NCBI GenBank assembly: GCA_029260015.1
Contig: JAJDEB010000036.1
Span: 906,554 to 970,553 of the forward strand
Reading direction: 5' to 3'
Length of the DNA: 64,000 nt
From: Phycisphaerae bacterium
Lineage (GTDB): Bacteria > Planctomycetota > Phycisphaerae > UBA1845
Position numbers and translations under genes: made by a program. The notes under the pieces are model-generated. The model did no database searches. It was not told the origin of the DNA and saw only the letters and a program-made list of their open reading frames with translations. Shown here one piece after another: positions 36,178 to 44,735 of the stretch. Positions within the stretch are counted from its first letter, which is position 1. Every line of letters begins with the position of its first letter.

Positions 36178-39100
36178 ATGGCGGCTGGCGGTCCGCACGT
36201 GAATGTTCAAGGGGGAAATCGCTGCACCACGATCGAATCGAGAACGCAGGGCATGACCAAGCTACACGGCATCTGGGCTCGATCGGGCTTTCATATCTGG
36301 GGAGAAGATACGGCCGTCGATTCGCACAGCAGCGATGCAGCGACGAATGGTCACACTGAAAATCACCCCTTCGCGATTCGAGCAGACGAACTTCACGCGG
36401 TTGTTGGTGACTTGTCGCCAGACGGATTGCTCGCGTCGATCGCTCACGAAGATTCGCTGCGTTTATGGTTACCGCAAGAATCGGGATCGCCCATTCCGTC
36501 GGCCCGGGCTGTCGCGATGGAAGAACTGCCCGACTCACCAATAGCCGACGCCCCGATCGCCGAATCGCTTCACAGATTTGAAGTTCAGTCGCTACGATTC
36601 ATGCCGGCAGATGCCATCGATTTATTGACGTCACTTCCGAAACCGCTGCCCGAAACGTGTGGTTCTTCGGTTCGATATTGGTGGCACCTCGCCCATTATC
36701 TCGTCGAAATGATTCGGCAGCGGCAGTTTTCTCCGCATATAGATGAGGGATCTGGCGACACATGCACCGCCCACTGGCGGTTGGCTGTCCAGAGCAAGGA
36801 AGCGCTGGGGTGGCTACAAGACATCGCCGACGCCATGCCGAATGTTTGCCGCGCCCTCGACGGTGCCAGCGAACGGGATCGGGATGCGGGTCGGCTAATC
36901 GAAAGCTTCCTACACATTTGCGCAGATGGGCTGATTCGCAGAAGCTTGGTGCAGGACCCATTCTTTGATCAGATCCACGAGCGCGCCGAGCGCGAGGGCA
37001 CCTGGGATGTGCGATGGTTGAGTTCGCTGCTGGGCAACGAAGGCGATCTTCGACGCGGGCCGGCAGGTCGTACGGAGTTTGTCAGCCACGCGCAATCCTG
37101 GATCGGAAAACTCGACAAGAGGCGCAACCAAATCCCGGCACGTTTGTGTTTTGAGTTGCTCGACCCCGCGTACGATGATGCCCTACCGTCTGACGATGTT
37201 GACGACGAAGACGAAAAGCCTTGGAAGATTCGCTATTGGTTGCAGTCCCAAGACGCACCGGGAAACCTTCAGGATATCGCCGAGGTATGGGCTGACGACT
37301 CTGCCGCCCCATCGCTGCTTCGCAACACGCTGCAGACGCGCCGCGAAGAAATCGTTCGCGATCTTACGCGGGCGGCGGAAGTGTTTGCACCGATCGAAGC
37401 ATCGTTGCAGGAAAGTCAGCCAACCGGTCTGTCGCTCAATGCAACGCAGGCCCATGTGTTTATTCGAGATGCAGCCACTCTTTTGGAAACGCGCGGGTTC
37501 GGTGTGCGCCTGCCAGAATGGGCGCGACGATTTGAACGTCAAATCGGTTTGCGCTTGCGCGTCTCTCCCGTTGACGAACAAGAGGCGCGGACGGCAAGCG
37601 CCGGTAATGTCGGGCGAAGCGGCGTGGGACTTTCGAGTATCGTTGATTTTCAATGGCAGCTTGCGATCGGCGATTCGTCGATTAGCCGCGAAGAATTCGA
37701 CCAACTTCGCAACCAGCAGTCACCACTTGTGCGATTTCAAGGCGAGTGGGTTTATTTCGACACCAGCGCTTCGGCGCAAGCCGCGCAATTTTTGGATACG
37801 CAGTCCAGTGGGCAGATGACGCTGGGGCAGGCCATCCGGATGGCTGGCGGCGCGACGGATGACGAAATTGATCTGCCCATCTTCGGACTCGACGCCGAAT
37901 CATGGATTAAACGATTGCTCGATGCTGCGCCAGACGCGGAATTTGAAAAGCAGGAGCAGCCGAAAGTCTTCAATGGAACGTTGAGACCGTACCAGTTGCG
38001 CGGGTTGGCTTGGTTATTGTTCATGCAGCGCGGTGGAATTGGTGCCTGCCTTGCCGACGACATGGGACTCGGAAAGACCATTCAACTCATCGCCCTATTG
38101 CTGAAGGAGCGAGAGTCTGACGAATTCTACGGTCCGACGCTGATCTTCTGCCCGATGTCGGTGGTTGGGAACTGGAAGCGCGAAATTGAGCGCTTCGCCA
38201 GCGACCTCAAAGTGACGATCCATCATGGCCCGGAACGATTGACCGGTGATGCGTTCGTCCAAGCCGCGGCTAAGTCGGACGCCATCATCACGACCTATGC
38301 ACTTGGTCACCGCGATTTGGAAACGCTGCGCAAGGTGATGTGGCACCGCATCGTTCTCGACGAAGCCCAGAAAATCAAGAACCCCAGCGCCGCCCAAACC
38401 ATCGCGATCCGATCGCTGCCGAGCACGCATCGCATCGGGCTGACCGGTACGCCGCTGGAGAATCATCTGTCGGAATTGTGGTCGATCATGGAAATGCTCA
38501 ACCCGGGGATTCTCGGAAATGCAGCCGCCTTCCGACGACGATTCGCGGTTCCGATCGAACGGTTAGGCGATTCCAATCGGGCCAAGCAGCTCAAGACCAT
38601 GATCCGTCCGTTCATTCTGCGGCGCATCAAGTCAGACCCAGCCGTCGAGTGCGACCTTCCTGAAAAAATGGAGATGAAGGTCTTTTGCAACCTCACCGCA
38701 GAACAAGCCGCACTCTACGAACGCGTCGTCGCTGACACGATGGCCACCGTCGAATCGACCACCGGCATCCGCCGACGCGGCGTCATTCTTGCATCGCTGA
38801 CCAGGCTCAAACAGATCTGCAATCACCCGGTTCATTTTTTGGATGATGGCACAGAACTCGATGGTCGCAGCGGCAAATGCGAACGACTCGTCGATATGAT
38901 GGAAGAAGTCATTTCCGAAAACGATCGAGCGCTGGTGTTCACGCAGTTCCGCAAGATGGGAGATTTACTTGCAACCCTCATCAAGAAGCGATTGCGAACC
39001 GAGGCGATATTTCTACATGGTGGGACCACGTCGAAGAAGCGCGAGCAAATGGTCGATCACTTTCAAGATCCCAATAGCGACGTGCGCGTGTTCTTACTGT

Positions 39101-39414
39101 CATTGAAGGCTGGTGGTCTCGGAATGAATCTGACGGCGGCCAACCATGTGTTTCATTTTGATCGATGGTGGAACCCAGCCGTCGAAGATCAAGCCACTGA
39201 CCGAGCCCACCGCATCGGCCAAACCCGCCGCGTGCAGGTTCACAAGTTTGTGTGTATGGGCACGATTGAAGACCGCATCGATAAGATGCTCACCGAAAAG
39301 GTGTCGCTCGCCGATCGGATCGTCGGTTCGGGTGACGACTGGATCACGGGATTGTCGAACGAAGATTTGCACGCCCAACTGATGTTATCAAGAGAAGTCA
39401 TCGCCGAAATGTAA
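36178..39414 (+). CDS. SNF2-family DEAD/DEAH-box ATPase (Rad54/HepA-like)
   Basis: A 1078-residue superfamily 2 ATPase of the bacterial SNF2 type, which move along double-stranded DNA and act in remodelling, repair or RNA polymerase recycling; the role here is unknown. The first 590 residues resemble the DUF3670/SNF2_N-associated region. The motor begins near residue 600: motif I LADDMGLGKT (about 625), motif II LDEAQKIKN (about 727), then LTGTPLENHLSELWS, and the second lobe with FTQFRKMG, LSLKAGGLGMNLT and DRAHRIGQTRRVQV. ATG 36178 has no ribosome binding site; ATG 36253 is an alternative with a better one. Not part of an obvious restriction or defence set. Confidence 0.92.
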   Translation: MAAGGPHVNVQGGNRCTTIESRTQGMTKLHGIWARSGFHIWGEDTAVDSHSSDAATNGHTENHPFAIRADELHAVVGDLSPDGLLASIAHEDSLRLWLPQESGSPIPSARAVAMEELPDSPIADAPIAESLHRFEVQSLRFMPADAIDLLTSLPKPLPETCGSSVRYWWHLAHYLVEMIRQRQFSPHIDEGSGDTCTAHWRLAVQSKEALGWLQDIADAMPNVCRALDGASERDRDAGRLIESFLHICADGLIRRSLVQDPFFDQIHERAEREGTWDVRWLSSLLGNEGDLRRGPAGRTEFVSHAQSWIGKLDKRRNQIPARLCFELLDPAYDDALPSDDVDDEDEKPWKIRYWLQSQDAPGNLQDIAEVWADDSAAPSLLRNTLQTRREEIVRDLTRAAEVFAPIEASLQESQPTGLSLNATQAHVFIRDAATLLETRGFGVRLPEWARRFERQIGLRLRVSPVDEQEARTASAGNVGRSGVGLSSIVDFQWQLAIGDSSISREEFDQLRNQQSPLVRFQGEWVYFDTSASAQAAQFLDTQSSGQMTLGQAIRMAGGATDDEIDLPIFGLDAESWIKRLLDAAPDAEFEKQEQPKVFNGTLRPYQLRGLAWLLFMQRGGIGACLADDMGLGKTIQLIALLLKERESDEFYGPTLIFCPMSVVGNWKREIERFASDLKVTIHHGPERLTGDAFVQAAAKSDAIITTYALGHRDLETLRKVMWHRIVLDEAQKIKNPSAAQTIAIRSLPSTHRIGLTGTPLENHLSELWSIMEMLNPGILGNAAAFRRRFAVPIERLGDSNRAKQLKTMIRPFILRRIKSDPAVECDLPEKMEMKVFCNLTAEQAALYERVVADTMATVESTTGIRRRGVILASLTRLKQICNHPVHFLDDGTELDGRSGKCERLVDMMEEVISENDRALVFTQFRKMGDLLATLIKKRLRTEAIFLHGGTTSKKREQMVDHFQDPNSDVRVFLLSLKAGGLGMNLTAANHVFHFDRWWNPAVEDQATDRAHRIGQTRRVQVHKFVCMGTIEDRIDKMLTEKVSLADRIVGSGDDWITGLSNEDLHAQLMLSREVIAEM

Positions 39415-39435
39415 TCGTATCGACTTCGATACTCG

Positions 39436-39509
39436 GTGCCACTGCTCTGTGAGCAGTGCAGTTCTTACACAAGCCCTGACTATTCGCACTGCTCACAGAG
39501 CAATGGCAC
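39436..39509. repeat. 24-bp inverted repeat between convergent genes
   Basis: Positions 39436-39459 and 39486-39509 are 24-base arms that are reverse complements with one mismatch, around a 26-base centre. Each arm contains the motif CTGCTC(T)GTGAGCAG, which is itself partly palindromic. It sits between the stops of the SNF2 gene (39414) and the deaminase gene (39549). There is no T run. It may act as a bidirectional terminator or be one copy of a dispersed repeat. Confidence 0.7.
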
Positions 39510-39548
39510 GTCATTTTCATGGTCGCCTTTGTTTTGAATCGATTGCAA

Positions 39549-40925
39549 CTAGCGGAATTGCTTGGCGACAACCTGATTAAGATCGCGGGCGAGCCTTCTT
39601 TCATCTTGCATGGTCAGGCGGCCTTCCTTGACGACAACTTTTGCGTTGACGTAAACGCGATCCGCCCGCCCGACATGACACAGCATCAGCGCGCCCAGTG
39701 GGTCCTGGGCAACTGCTCCTGCGACAGCAATGTCATCCGTGCGGTACATGGCCAAGTCGGCTGCGAATCCGGGCGCGATTCGTCCGAGATTCTTGCGCCC
39801 GAGTAATTCTGCACCACCGATCGTCGCGATCCGAAATGCATCAGCCGTCGTCATCGCAGATGCCCCACCGTTTACCCGCTGAAGCAGAATCGCCTGTCGC
39901 GCTTCGGCCAGCAAGTGCCCGCCATCGTTGCTGCTTGAACCATCGACTCCCAAACCAACACGCACGCCTTCGCGTAGCAGCTCCGGAATTGCGGGTACGC
40001 CGCTTCCCAGTCGCATGTTGGAACACGGGCAATGGGCAACGCCGGTTTTGGTTCTGGCCAGCAGCTTGACGTCGTCATTCGATAAGTGAACGCAATGTGC
40101 AAGATACACGTCATCGCCAAGCCAATCGCATTCGGCGAGATAATCGATCGGGCGTTTGCCGAATCGCTCGATGCAATAGCGTTCTTCGTCCATTGTTTCT
40201 GCGGCATGGGTGTGCAGCAATACGCCGCGCTCGCGGGCGAATGCGGCAGTCTCCCGCAAGAGATCCGAACTGATGCTAAACGGTGAGCACGGTGCCAGAT
40301 CGACACGGACCATCGACAACGGATCGGCATCGTGAAACGTTTCGACGGCGCGGGCACAGTCGGCCATGATCGCCCGCTCGTTCTGCACACAATCGTCCGG
40401 CGGCAGTCCGCCCTTGGATTGGCCAACGCTCATGCTGCCGCGACAAACGTGGATACGCATGCCAAGACTGCCAGCCGCCTCCAAAACGCTTTCGACGCGG
40501 ACGTCGGTGTTCTGCGGAAAAATATAAAAGTGATCACTCGTCGTAGTACAGCCAGAAAGCAAAAGCTCGCCAATACTGACCTGCGCCGCAAGTTTGACGG
40601 TGTCGTGTGAAAGATTACGCCAACGGGTGTAAAGCGCCGTAAGCCAATCGAACAGCTCGGCGTTCTGCACACACGCCAACCCGCGCGTAAGACTTTGATA
40701 AAGGTGGTGATGCGTGTTGATCAAACCCGGAATCACCACATGGTTCGAACCGTCAAAGTGAGCAAGGCCGTCGCGTTCAGGCAGTTGGCGCTCAAGCTCA
40801 TCGCTAGGGCCAACCTTGGCGATCACGTTGCCTTCCAAAACAATGCCATGATTCGTCAGAACAACAGGCTCATCGCCCACGCAAGTGACGATCGTCGTGT
40901 TTCCGATATATTGGGTTTCAACCAT
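39549..40925 (-). CDS. 8-oxoguanine deaminase-like amidohydrolase
   Basis: A 458-residue metal-dependent amidohydrolase of the AtzB/TrzN/8-oxoguanine deaminase group, which deaminate or dechlorinate purine- or triazine-like rings in the cytoplasm. Metal ligands are in NTHHHLYQ (His72 and His74), HTHAAE, the HCVHL segment and VDGSSSND. The stretch QNAELFDWLTALYTRW matches what is recalled of 8-oxoguanine deaminases. Other guanine or hydroxyatrazine deaminases cannot be excluded. The neighbours give no pathway clue. The product is a normal length for the family, and a convergent repeat follows its stop. Confidence 0.87.
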   Translation of the reverse strand: MVETQYIGNTTIVTCVGDEPVVLTNHGIVLEGNVIAKVGPSDELERQLPERDGLAHFDGSNHVVIPGLINTHHHLYQSLTRGLACVQNAELFDWLTALYTRWRNLSHDTVKLAAQVSIGELLLSGCTTTSDHFYIFPQNTDVRVESVLEAAGSLGMRIHVCRGSMSVGQSKGGLPPDDCVQNERAIMADCARAVETFHDADPLSMVRVDLAPCSPFSISSDLLRETAAFARERGVLLHTHAAETMDEERYCIERFGKRPIDYLAECDWLGDDVYLAHCVHLSNDDVKLLARTKTGVAHCPCSNMRLGSGVPAIPELLREGVRVGLGVDGSSSNDGGHLLAEARQAILLQRVNGGASAMTTADAFRIATIGGAELLGRKNLGRIAPGFAADLAMYRTDDIAVAGAVAQDPLGALMLCHVGRADRVYVNAKVVVKEGRLTMQDERRLARDLNQVVAKQFR

Positions 40926-40978
40926 AACGCGCGTCAGCCTAACGCCTCAATATCAAAAGGAACAGGGTAGCCAATCCG

Positions 40979-41647
40979 CTACCGATTCAATCTAGGCATT
41001 GGTGTGACGATGATTAGATCCAGTGCATTCCGGCCGGCGTTTCGCAAATTCTTGATATTCGTGTCGCACCACACTGAATTGCCCAAGTTAAGCGTCTCCA
41101 CTTTGGTACCCGCAAGCAGTCTCCCTTGATTCATCGCCACGACAACTGAGGGCGTAACACCGGACAAAGTGACTGCTGCATCTTTGGATAACCGCTCGCT
41201 TGATACTTGCACACGGTCATTTTCCAATAACAATTCACCTGTAGAATGATTCGCAGATTCGTTGCCTGACGCCGGGGGCTGGCTGAAAATCTCGACGACG
41301 AGCACCCTTGCAATTTCTTGGCCGATATTTTTTGTTCGGTGCACTGTTGGAGCCGCACCAAAACCTACGGTCCCTCGCGTGCATGTTGACTCTTCCGTCG
41401 TGCCGTCGTCATGGCGAATCCGGAATTGACCATCTGTCAGAAAAATCACCGCAGCTTCAAGCGGATGAGAATGCTCGTGTGTTTCCTGACCGGGTTCCAA
41501 ACGGGTCTCCATCACGCGGACATAACCGTTTTGAAACCGCAAATGATGATGCGGCTCGATGTGACCCGGTAGCGAAGTGCGCGTTGACGAACAACCAATC
41601 AAGAAAAGTAAATTGCAAAACAGAAGAATTCTCAAGATAAGGTCCAT
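40979..41647 (-). CDS. Cupin-domain lipoprotein
   Basis: A 222-residue predicted lipoprotein. A hydrophobic signal (ILLFCNLLFLIGC) ends in the lipobox with Cys at about residue 19. Residues 35-125 form a cupin with the metal motif of the type G(Q)ETHEHSHPLEAAVIF and a second half with VHRTKN. The rest (about 140-222) reads as a second, degenerate half-barrel. ATG 41647 is chosen because the signal begins there; the open frame runs 30 codons further upstream. It lies downstream of the structured terminator region (41853-41957) and the substrate is unknown. Anchored in the envelope, it may bind a small metabolite. Confidence 0.75.
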   Translation of the reverse strand: MDLILRILLFCNLLFLIGCSSTRTSLPGHIEPHHHLRFQNGYVRVMETRLEPGQETHEHSHPLEAAVIFLTDGQFRIRHDDGTTEESTCTRGTVGFGAAPTVHRTKNIGQEIARVLVVEIFSQPPASGNESANHSTGELLLENDRVQVSSERLSKDAAVTLSGVTPSVVVAMNQGRLLAGTKVETLNLGNSVWCDTNIKNLRNAGRNALDLIIVTPMPRLNR

Positions 41648-41812
41648 CCAATCTTCAAGTGGAATCGATTCACACGGGGAATCTCTGACATACTCGCGAA
41701 AAACGCCCGCCTCTCCTTGCCATAAACGTAACGGCACATGATCGAAAGTGTACGAGAGTCAATGGAAAGGTGGCCCCGCTTGTGTCCGGCAGCCTAACGT
41801 TTGATGGCCTGT

Positions 41813-41842
41813 TGGGGTAGAGAGAACTTCACCTCTGCCCCA
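41813..41842. repeat. 10-bp hairpin next to the structured terminator
   Basis: TGGGGTAGAG (41813-41822) pairs with CTCTGCCCCA (41833-41842), with one G-T pair and a 10-base loop. On the minus strand it lies just after the terminator U-tract and before the cupin gene. Confidence 0.5.
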
Positions 41843-41852
41843 GTCTGCGCGC

Positions 41853-41957
41853 AAAAAACGGGTCTCGATCACCAGGGAAGGGTGGCGAACGAGACCCGGA
41901 CGGTGGTGGAGGGGTGTGGTGGTCAACGACGGAAGCCGTCGAGACCCTCCACCAACC
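41853..41957 (-). ncRNA. Structured RNA with terminator and possible anti-terminator
   Basis: Read on the minus strand: a long stem of 41945-41957 with 41902-41914 encloses a GACGG/CCGTC hairpin (41928-41940). Next comes CGGGTCTCG (41890-41898) pairing with CGAGACCCG (41859-41867), followed by six T (41853-41858), a rho-independent terminator. The octamer GGGTCTCG occurs twice on this strand, once inside the upstream hairpin (41940-41947) and once in the terminator, so the terminator's 3' arm could pair with either copy. This is the layout of an attenuator or riboswitch-type switch, but no ligand class matches. Confidence 0.4.
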
Positions 41958-42491
41958 GTTAGGAATCTGTGGGTTGCGTCTTCTGCCTGGGGAGGAGCGC
42001 GATCATGTTGGGCACTACACACCCATAAAGCTCAAGATCATCCCCACGACTGAGCAAACCGATCGGCGAAAACCAAGCCAAGACCCGTCCCTAAGACTCC
42101 GTACTCTCTGCTTAAATGCCTGCGCATCGGCACGCAAAATCGAAATCGATTTGCGCGGACCGAGCGCACGCGATACCGATATCGCCCATGACGACCCGCA
42201 ATCGGGCAGACAAGACCGCACATGACGCCAAAACGCCATACACCAAGCACACGCGGACTGCGCGCAACCGCGCAGACCCGTTTCACATGGGCGCACTCTA
42301 TTTTCAAGTTGTGGTTGGAAGAATCGGTGAGACCAAAATCGAGGGCGGGCGAATGAGGATTCAAATATTATTGTATGGTGCTGCTGTTACAACTTAAGAA
42401 TACTGGATGAATGGCTGACTAGCATAATTATGGATATAGGCTCGCCCCTAGATTAACTGCTGGTACTCGTTGATCCATCCTTACCGATGAA

Positions 42492-42519
42492 ACACTATCA
42501 CAGAATGCCGCCTTGTCAA
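42492..42519 (-). promoter_or_regulatory. Candidate minus-strand promoter for the structured RNA
   Basis: On the minus strand a perfect TTGACA (42519-42514) is followed after 16 bases by TAGTGT (42497-42492). Transcription would start near 42485 and run toward the terminator at 41853. It lies about 110 bases after the trpE stop. Confidence 0.4.
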
Positions 42520-42632
42520 TGATTTTGTTGTTTTGTGACAACTTTCACAGTCGCGACTACGACGCTGCTGCCGCATTGATTGGCCAGGTGGATGACCGAT
42601 GGGTGCATGTTGAAGGCATGCTGCAGAAGGTG

Positions 42633-44135
42633 TTATAGCCGCCAGGTCTGCGCGATGTTGATCGCAGTTAAGAGACTCTCGGCTTTGTGGAGCGTCTCGC
42701 GATATTCTGATGCAGGGTCGGATTCATCGACAATGCCTGCACCGACCTGGGCAAAGACGCGCAACTTGCCGTCGGGCGATTCAGTGATGACCAACGTGCG
42801 AAGCGCGATGCAGGTGTCCATGTTGCCTGCGAAGTCGATGTAACCCACCGCGCCACCATATGGACCGCGACGGGTTTTCTCCAATTCGTCGATGATTTCC
42901 ATCGCCCGAATCTTCGGCGCACCGCTTACCGTTCCCACTGGCAGCACCGAACGCAGCGCATCGAATGCAGTCTTGCCATCTTCCAAACGCCCAGCCAGGT
43001 TCGTGCAGATGTGCATGACGTGGGCATAACGTTCGACGCTCATGAGTTCTTCGACCTTGACCGTCGTGGGGCTGCACACCCGCCCCAAATCGTTTCGACC
43101 GAGATCGACGAGCATCACATGTTCGGCGCGCTCCTTGGGGTCGGTGAGCAACTCTCGCTCGAATCCCAAATCTTCAATTTCATTGCGCCCGCGCGGACGC
43201 GTGCCAGCCAGTGGTCGGTTGGTCACCACGCCGTCTTCAACGCGGCACAATATTTCCGGAGACGCCCCGACGAGAATGGTCTGCGGTGTTTTGAGATAAA
43301 ACATGAACGGTGACGGATTGACCGCCCGCAGCGCCCGGTAGATATCAAACGGTGACGCGGTTGTCTCCACCGAAAGTCGCTGCGAAACCACCGTTTGAAA
43401 AATATCGCCCGCACGAATGTATTCCTTGCAGCGATCGACGATGGCTTCAAATTCATCCTGTTTGAATGTACTTTCATATTTAAGTGGCGAGGGCGGTTGA
43501 ACCATTGGCGTCAACGTTGTCGGTTGCTCTTGACCGAGCGTCTTGATGACTTCGGCGATTCGACTCTCGGCATCGCGGTAGGCCGCATCGACCCCGTCGC
43601 GCTTGGGATACGCAAGGGCGACGATTTTGATGAGCTTCTGCACATGGTCAAAAATTACGAGCGTGTCGTAGATGCAGAAATGAACGTCCGGTAGGTTGCG
43701 ATCGTCTTGCGGCGGGTTCGGCAAATTCTCGTAGTAGCGAATCACGTCGTACCCGGCATACCCGACCGCCCCACCGATAAATCGCGGCAGTTCCGGAAGT
43801 CGCGCCACCGAAAATCCCGAAAGAATTTCCTGCAATTTCTGTAGCGGATCATCGATCGTGCAGGTTTCCGTACCGGCTGATGAAACATAAGTCACATCGT
43901 TGCGCGTGGCACGAAACTGGGCGGCTGGCTTGGTAGCGAGGAACGAATATCGGGCGATTTTTTCGCCGCCGACGACGCTTTCAAACAAAAACGCGTGTTC
44001 CTGATCCTCCGCCAACCGGGCGAACGCAGACACCGGCGTCAGCTGGTCGCTGAGGATGCGGCAGTAGACCGGGACCATGTCCGCGGACTTGGCCAGCGCC
44101 TCGAATTCGGGCAAAGATGGGCAGAGTTCAACCAT
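42633..44135 (-). CDS. trpE: Anthranilate synthase component I
   Basis: Large subunit of anthranilate synthase, which converts chorismate and ammonia or glutamine to anthranilate in the first committed step of tryptophan synthesis. The 500-residue product has the N-terminal regulatory region and then the chorismate-binding fold with FQTVVSQRLSV, NPSPFMFYL, AGTRPRGRNE, LVDLGRNDLGRV, GTVSGAPKIRAMEIIDELE and GGAVGYIDF. The glutamine amidotransferase subunit TrpG and the rest of the trp pathway are not in the window. A good promoter lies so close that the transcript is probably leaderless. PabB is a less likely identity, as the length and motifs fit TrpE. Confidence 0.94.
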   Translation of the reverse strand: MVELCPSLPEFEALAKSADMVPVYCRILSDQLTPVSAFARLAEDQEHAFLFESVVGGEKIARYSFLATKPAAQFRATRNDVTYVSSAGTETCTIDDPLQKLQEILSGFSVARLPELPRFIGGAVGYAGYDVIRYYENLPNPPQDDRNLPDVHFCIYDTLVIFDHVQKLIKIVALAYPKRDGVDAAYRDAESRIAEVIKTLGQEQPTTLTPMVQPPSPLKYESTFKQDEFEAIVDRCKEYIRAGDIFQTVVSQRLSVETTASPFDIYRALRAVNPSPFMFYLKTPQTILVGASPEILCRVEDGVVTNRPLAGTRPRGRNEIEDLGFERELLTDPKERAEHVMLVDLGRNDLGRVCSPTTVKVEELMSVERYAHVMHICTNLAGRLEDGKTAFDALRSVLPVGTVSGAPKIRAMEIIDELEKTRRGPYGGAVGYIDFAGNMDTCIALRTLVITESPDGKLRVFAQVGAGIVDESDPASEYRETLHKAESLLTAINIAQTWRL

Positions 44136-44142
44136 GAACCGA

Positions 44143-44171
44143 ATGCTAGCCAGCGATCAGGCGATGGTCAA
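44143..44171 (-). promoter_or_regulatory. Promoter of trpE, probably leaderless
   Basis: On the minus strand TTGACC (44171-44166) and TAGCAT (44148-44143) are 17 bases apart, with five and four consensus matches. Seven bases separate the -10 box from the trpE ATG (44135), so transcription should begin at the start codon. No ribosome binding site and no Trp-codon leader peptide are seen. Confidence 0.5.
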
Positions 44172-44273
44172 GCTGGGGTGCAGTCGCGTGGGTTGGAGTT
44201 ATCGGGCTTGGAACGGGTGGTCATAGACCATCATGACACAAAAAGTGTCACATGGTGACAGTAGCCATCACCT

Positions 44274-44549
44274 TTATCTACGATCGTGAATCTCGATGTC
44301 CACGCCCGGCGCATCGACAAACACGCCATCGTCACTGACTTCGACAAAGCCACTGGGAAAGTCGAAGAATACGCCATCGTCCGTAACCGCCAGCGCGCCC
44401 CCCACAAAATCTACGAACGCGCCGGCGGACGAAAATTCACCTCGCAAAACCGGAAGACTCAGCGAACCATGACAGCCGCTAAACAGGGTGCCGCCCGCAA
44501 GCATCCCCACTCCCAACTTTGAAATCCTGGAATTCAACCGGTTTATCAC
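44274..44549 (-). CDS. Small putative lipoprotein with DGVF repeats
   Basis: Not recognised. GTG 44549 is chosen because AAGGAGG lies 8 bases upstream, giving 91 residues. A signal-like stretch (LGVGMLAGGTLFSGC) ends in a lipobox Cys at about residue 28. The mature part repeats the pattern of DDGVFFDFPSGF and DDGVFVDAPGVD, with AVTDDG and EVSDDG, so it looks like three short beta-hairpin units ending in a charged tail. It is likely an envelope protein; function unknown. Confidence 0.6.
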   Translation of the reverse strand: MINRLNSRISKLGVGMLAGGTLFSGCHGSLSLPVLRGEFSSAGAFVDFVGGALAVTDDGVFFDFPSGFVEVSDDGVFVDAPGVDIEIHDRR

Positions 44550-44571
44550 GACGCGCCTCCTTGGCAATCTA

Positions 44572-44601
44572 ATCTTAGCTGACGATTGTAGATTGGGCCA
44601 A
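44572..44601 (-). promoter_or_regulatory. Candidate promoter of the small lipoprotein gene
   Basis: On the minus strand TTGGCC (44601-44596) and TAAGAT (44577-44572) are 18 bases apart. Transcription would start near 44565, about 16 bases before the GTG start at 44549 and just ahead of its AAGGAGG site. Confidence 0.4.
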
Positions 44602-44735
44602 ATGTCCAAGTAAAGGTCGGAAACCGCACATTACTGATCCAAGTCGCAGCGCGGTTTGAACTGTCGTTTTGTCAACCGTTCGCCTATCATCAAGTAAGGT
44701 AACAAACAAACCCTGTACACACGAAAGGCCGCCCC

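Larger units (their letters stand above)
41648..42632. other. Region of about 985 bases without a convincing gene, containing a structured RNA candidate
   Basis: Between the cupin lipoprotein and trpE, open frames of 90-110 codons exist on both strands, but they overlap each other, lack ribosome binding sites and resemble nothing. The sequence holds a minus-strand promoter candidate (42492-42519), several hairpins and a minus-strand terminator (41853-41898). Together these suggest a noncoding transcript of up to about 630 bases, or a long 5' leader of the cupin gene. Confidence 0.45.

Noticed and set aside
36178..39414. SNF2 gene as part of a restriction or anti-phage island
   Set aside because: No nuclease, methyltransferase or other defence gene is adjacent; nearby genes are signalling and metabolism, so defence is not supported.
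41853..41957. RNase P RNA, tmRNA, SRP RNA or 6S RNA in the structured region
   Set aside because: The signature sequences of these RNAs (for example the P4 core of RNase P or the SRP tetraloop) are not present on either strand.
42015..42397. Frames of about 90-110 codons on both strands between the cupin gene and trpE
   Set aside because: They overlap one another, have no ribosome binding sites and give basic, low-information proteins; the region behaves more like a structured RNA.
44136..44273. trp attenuator or T-box upstream of trpE
   Set aside because: No Trp-rich leader peptide, no T-box, and the promoter is directly at the start codon. The TGACAC/GTGTCA hairpin upstream belongs to the end of the neighbouring lipoprotein gene.
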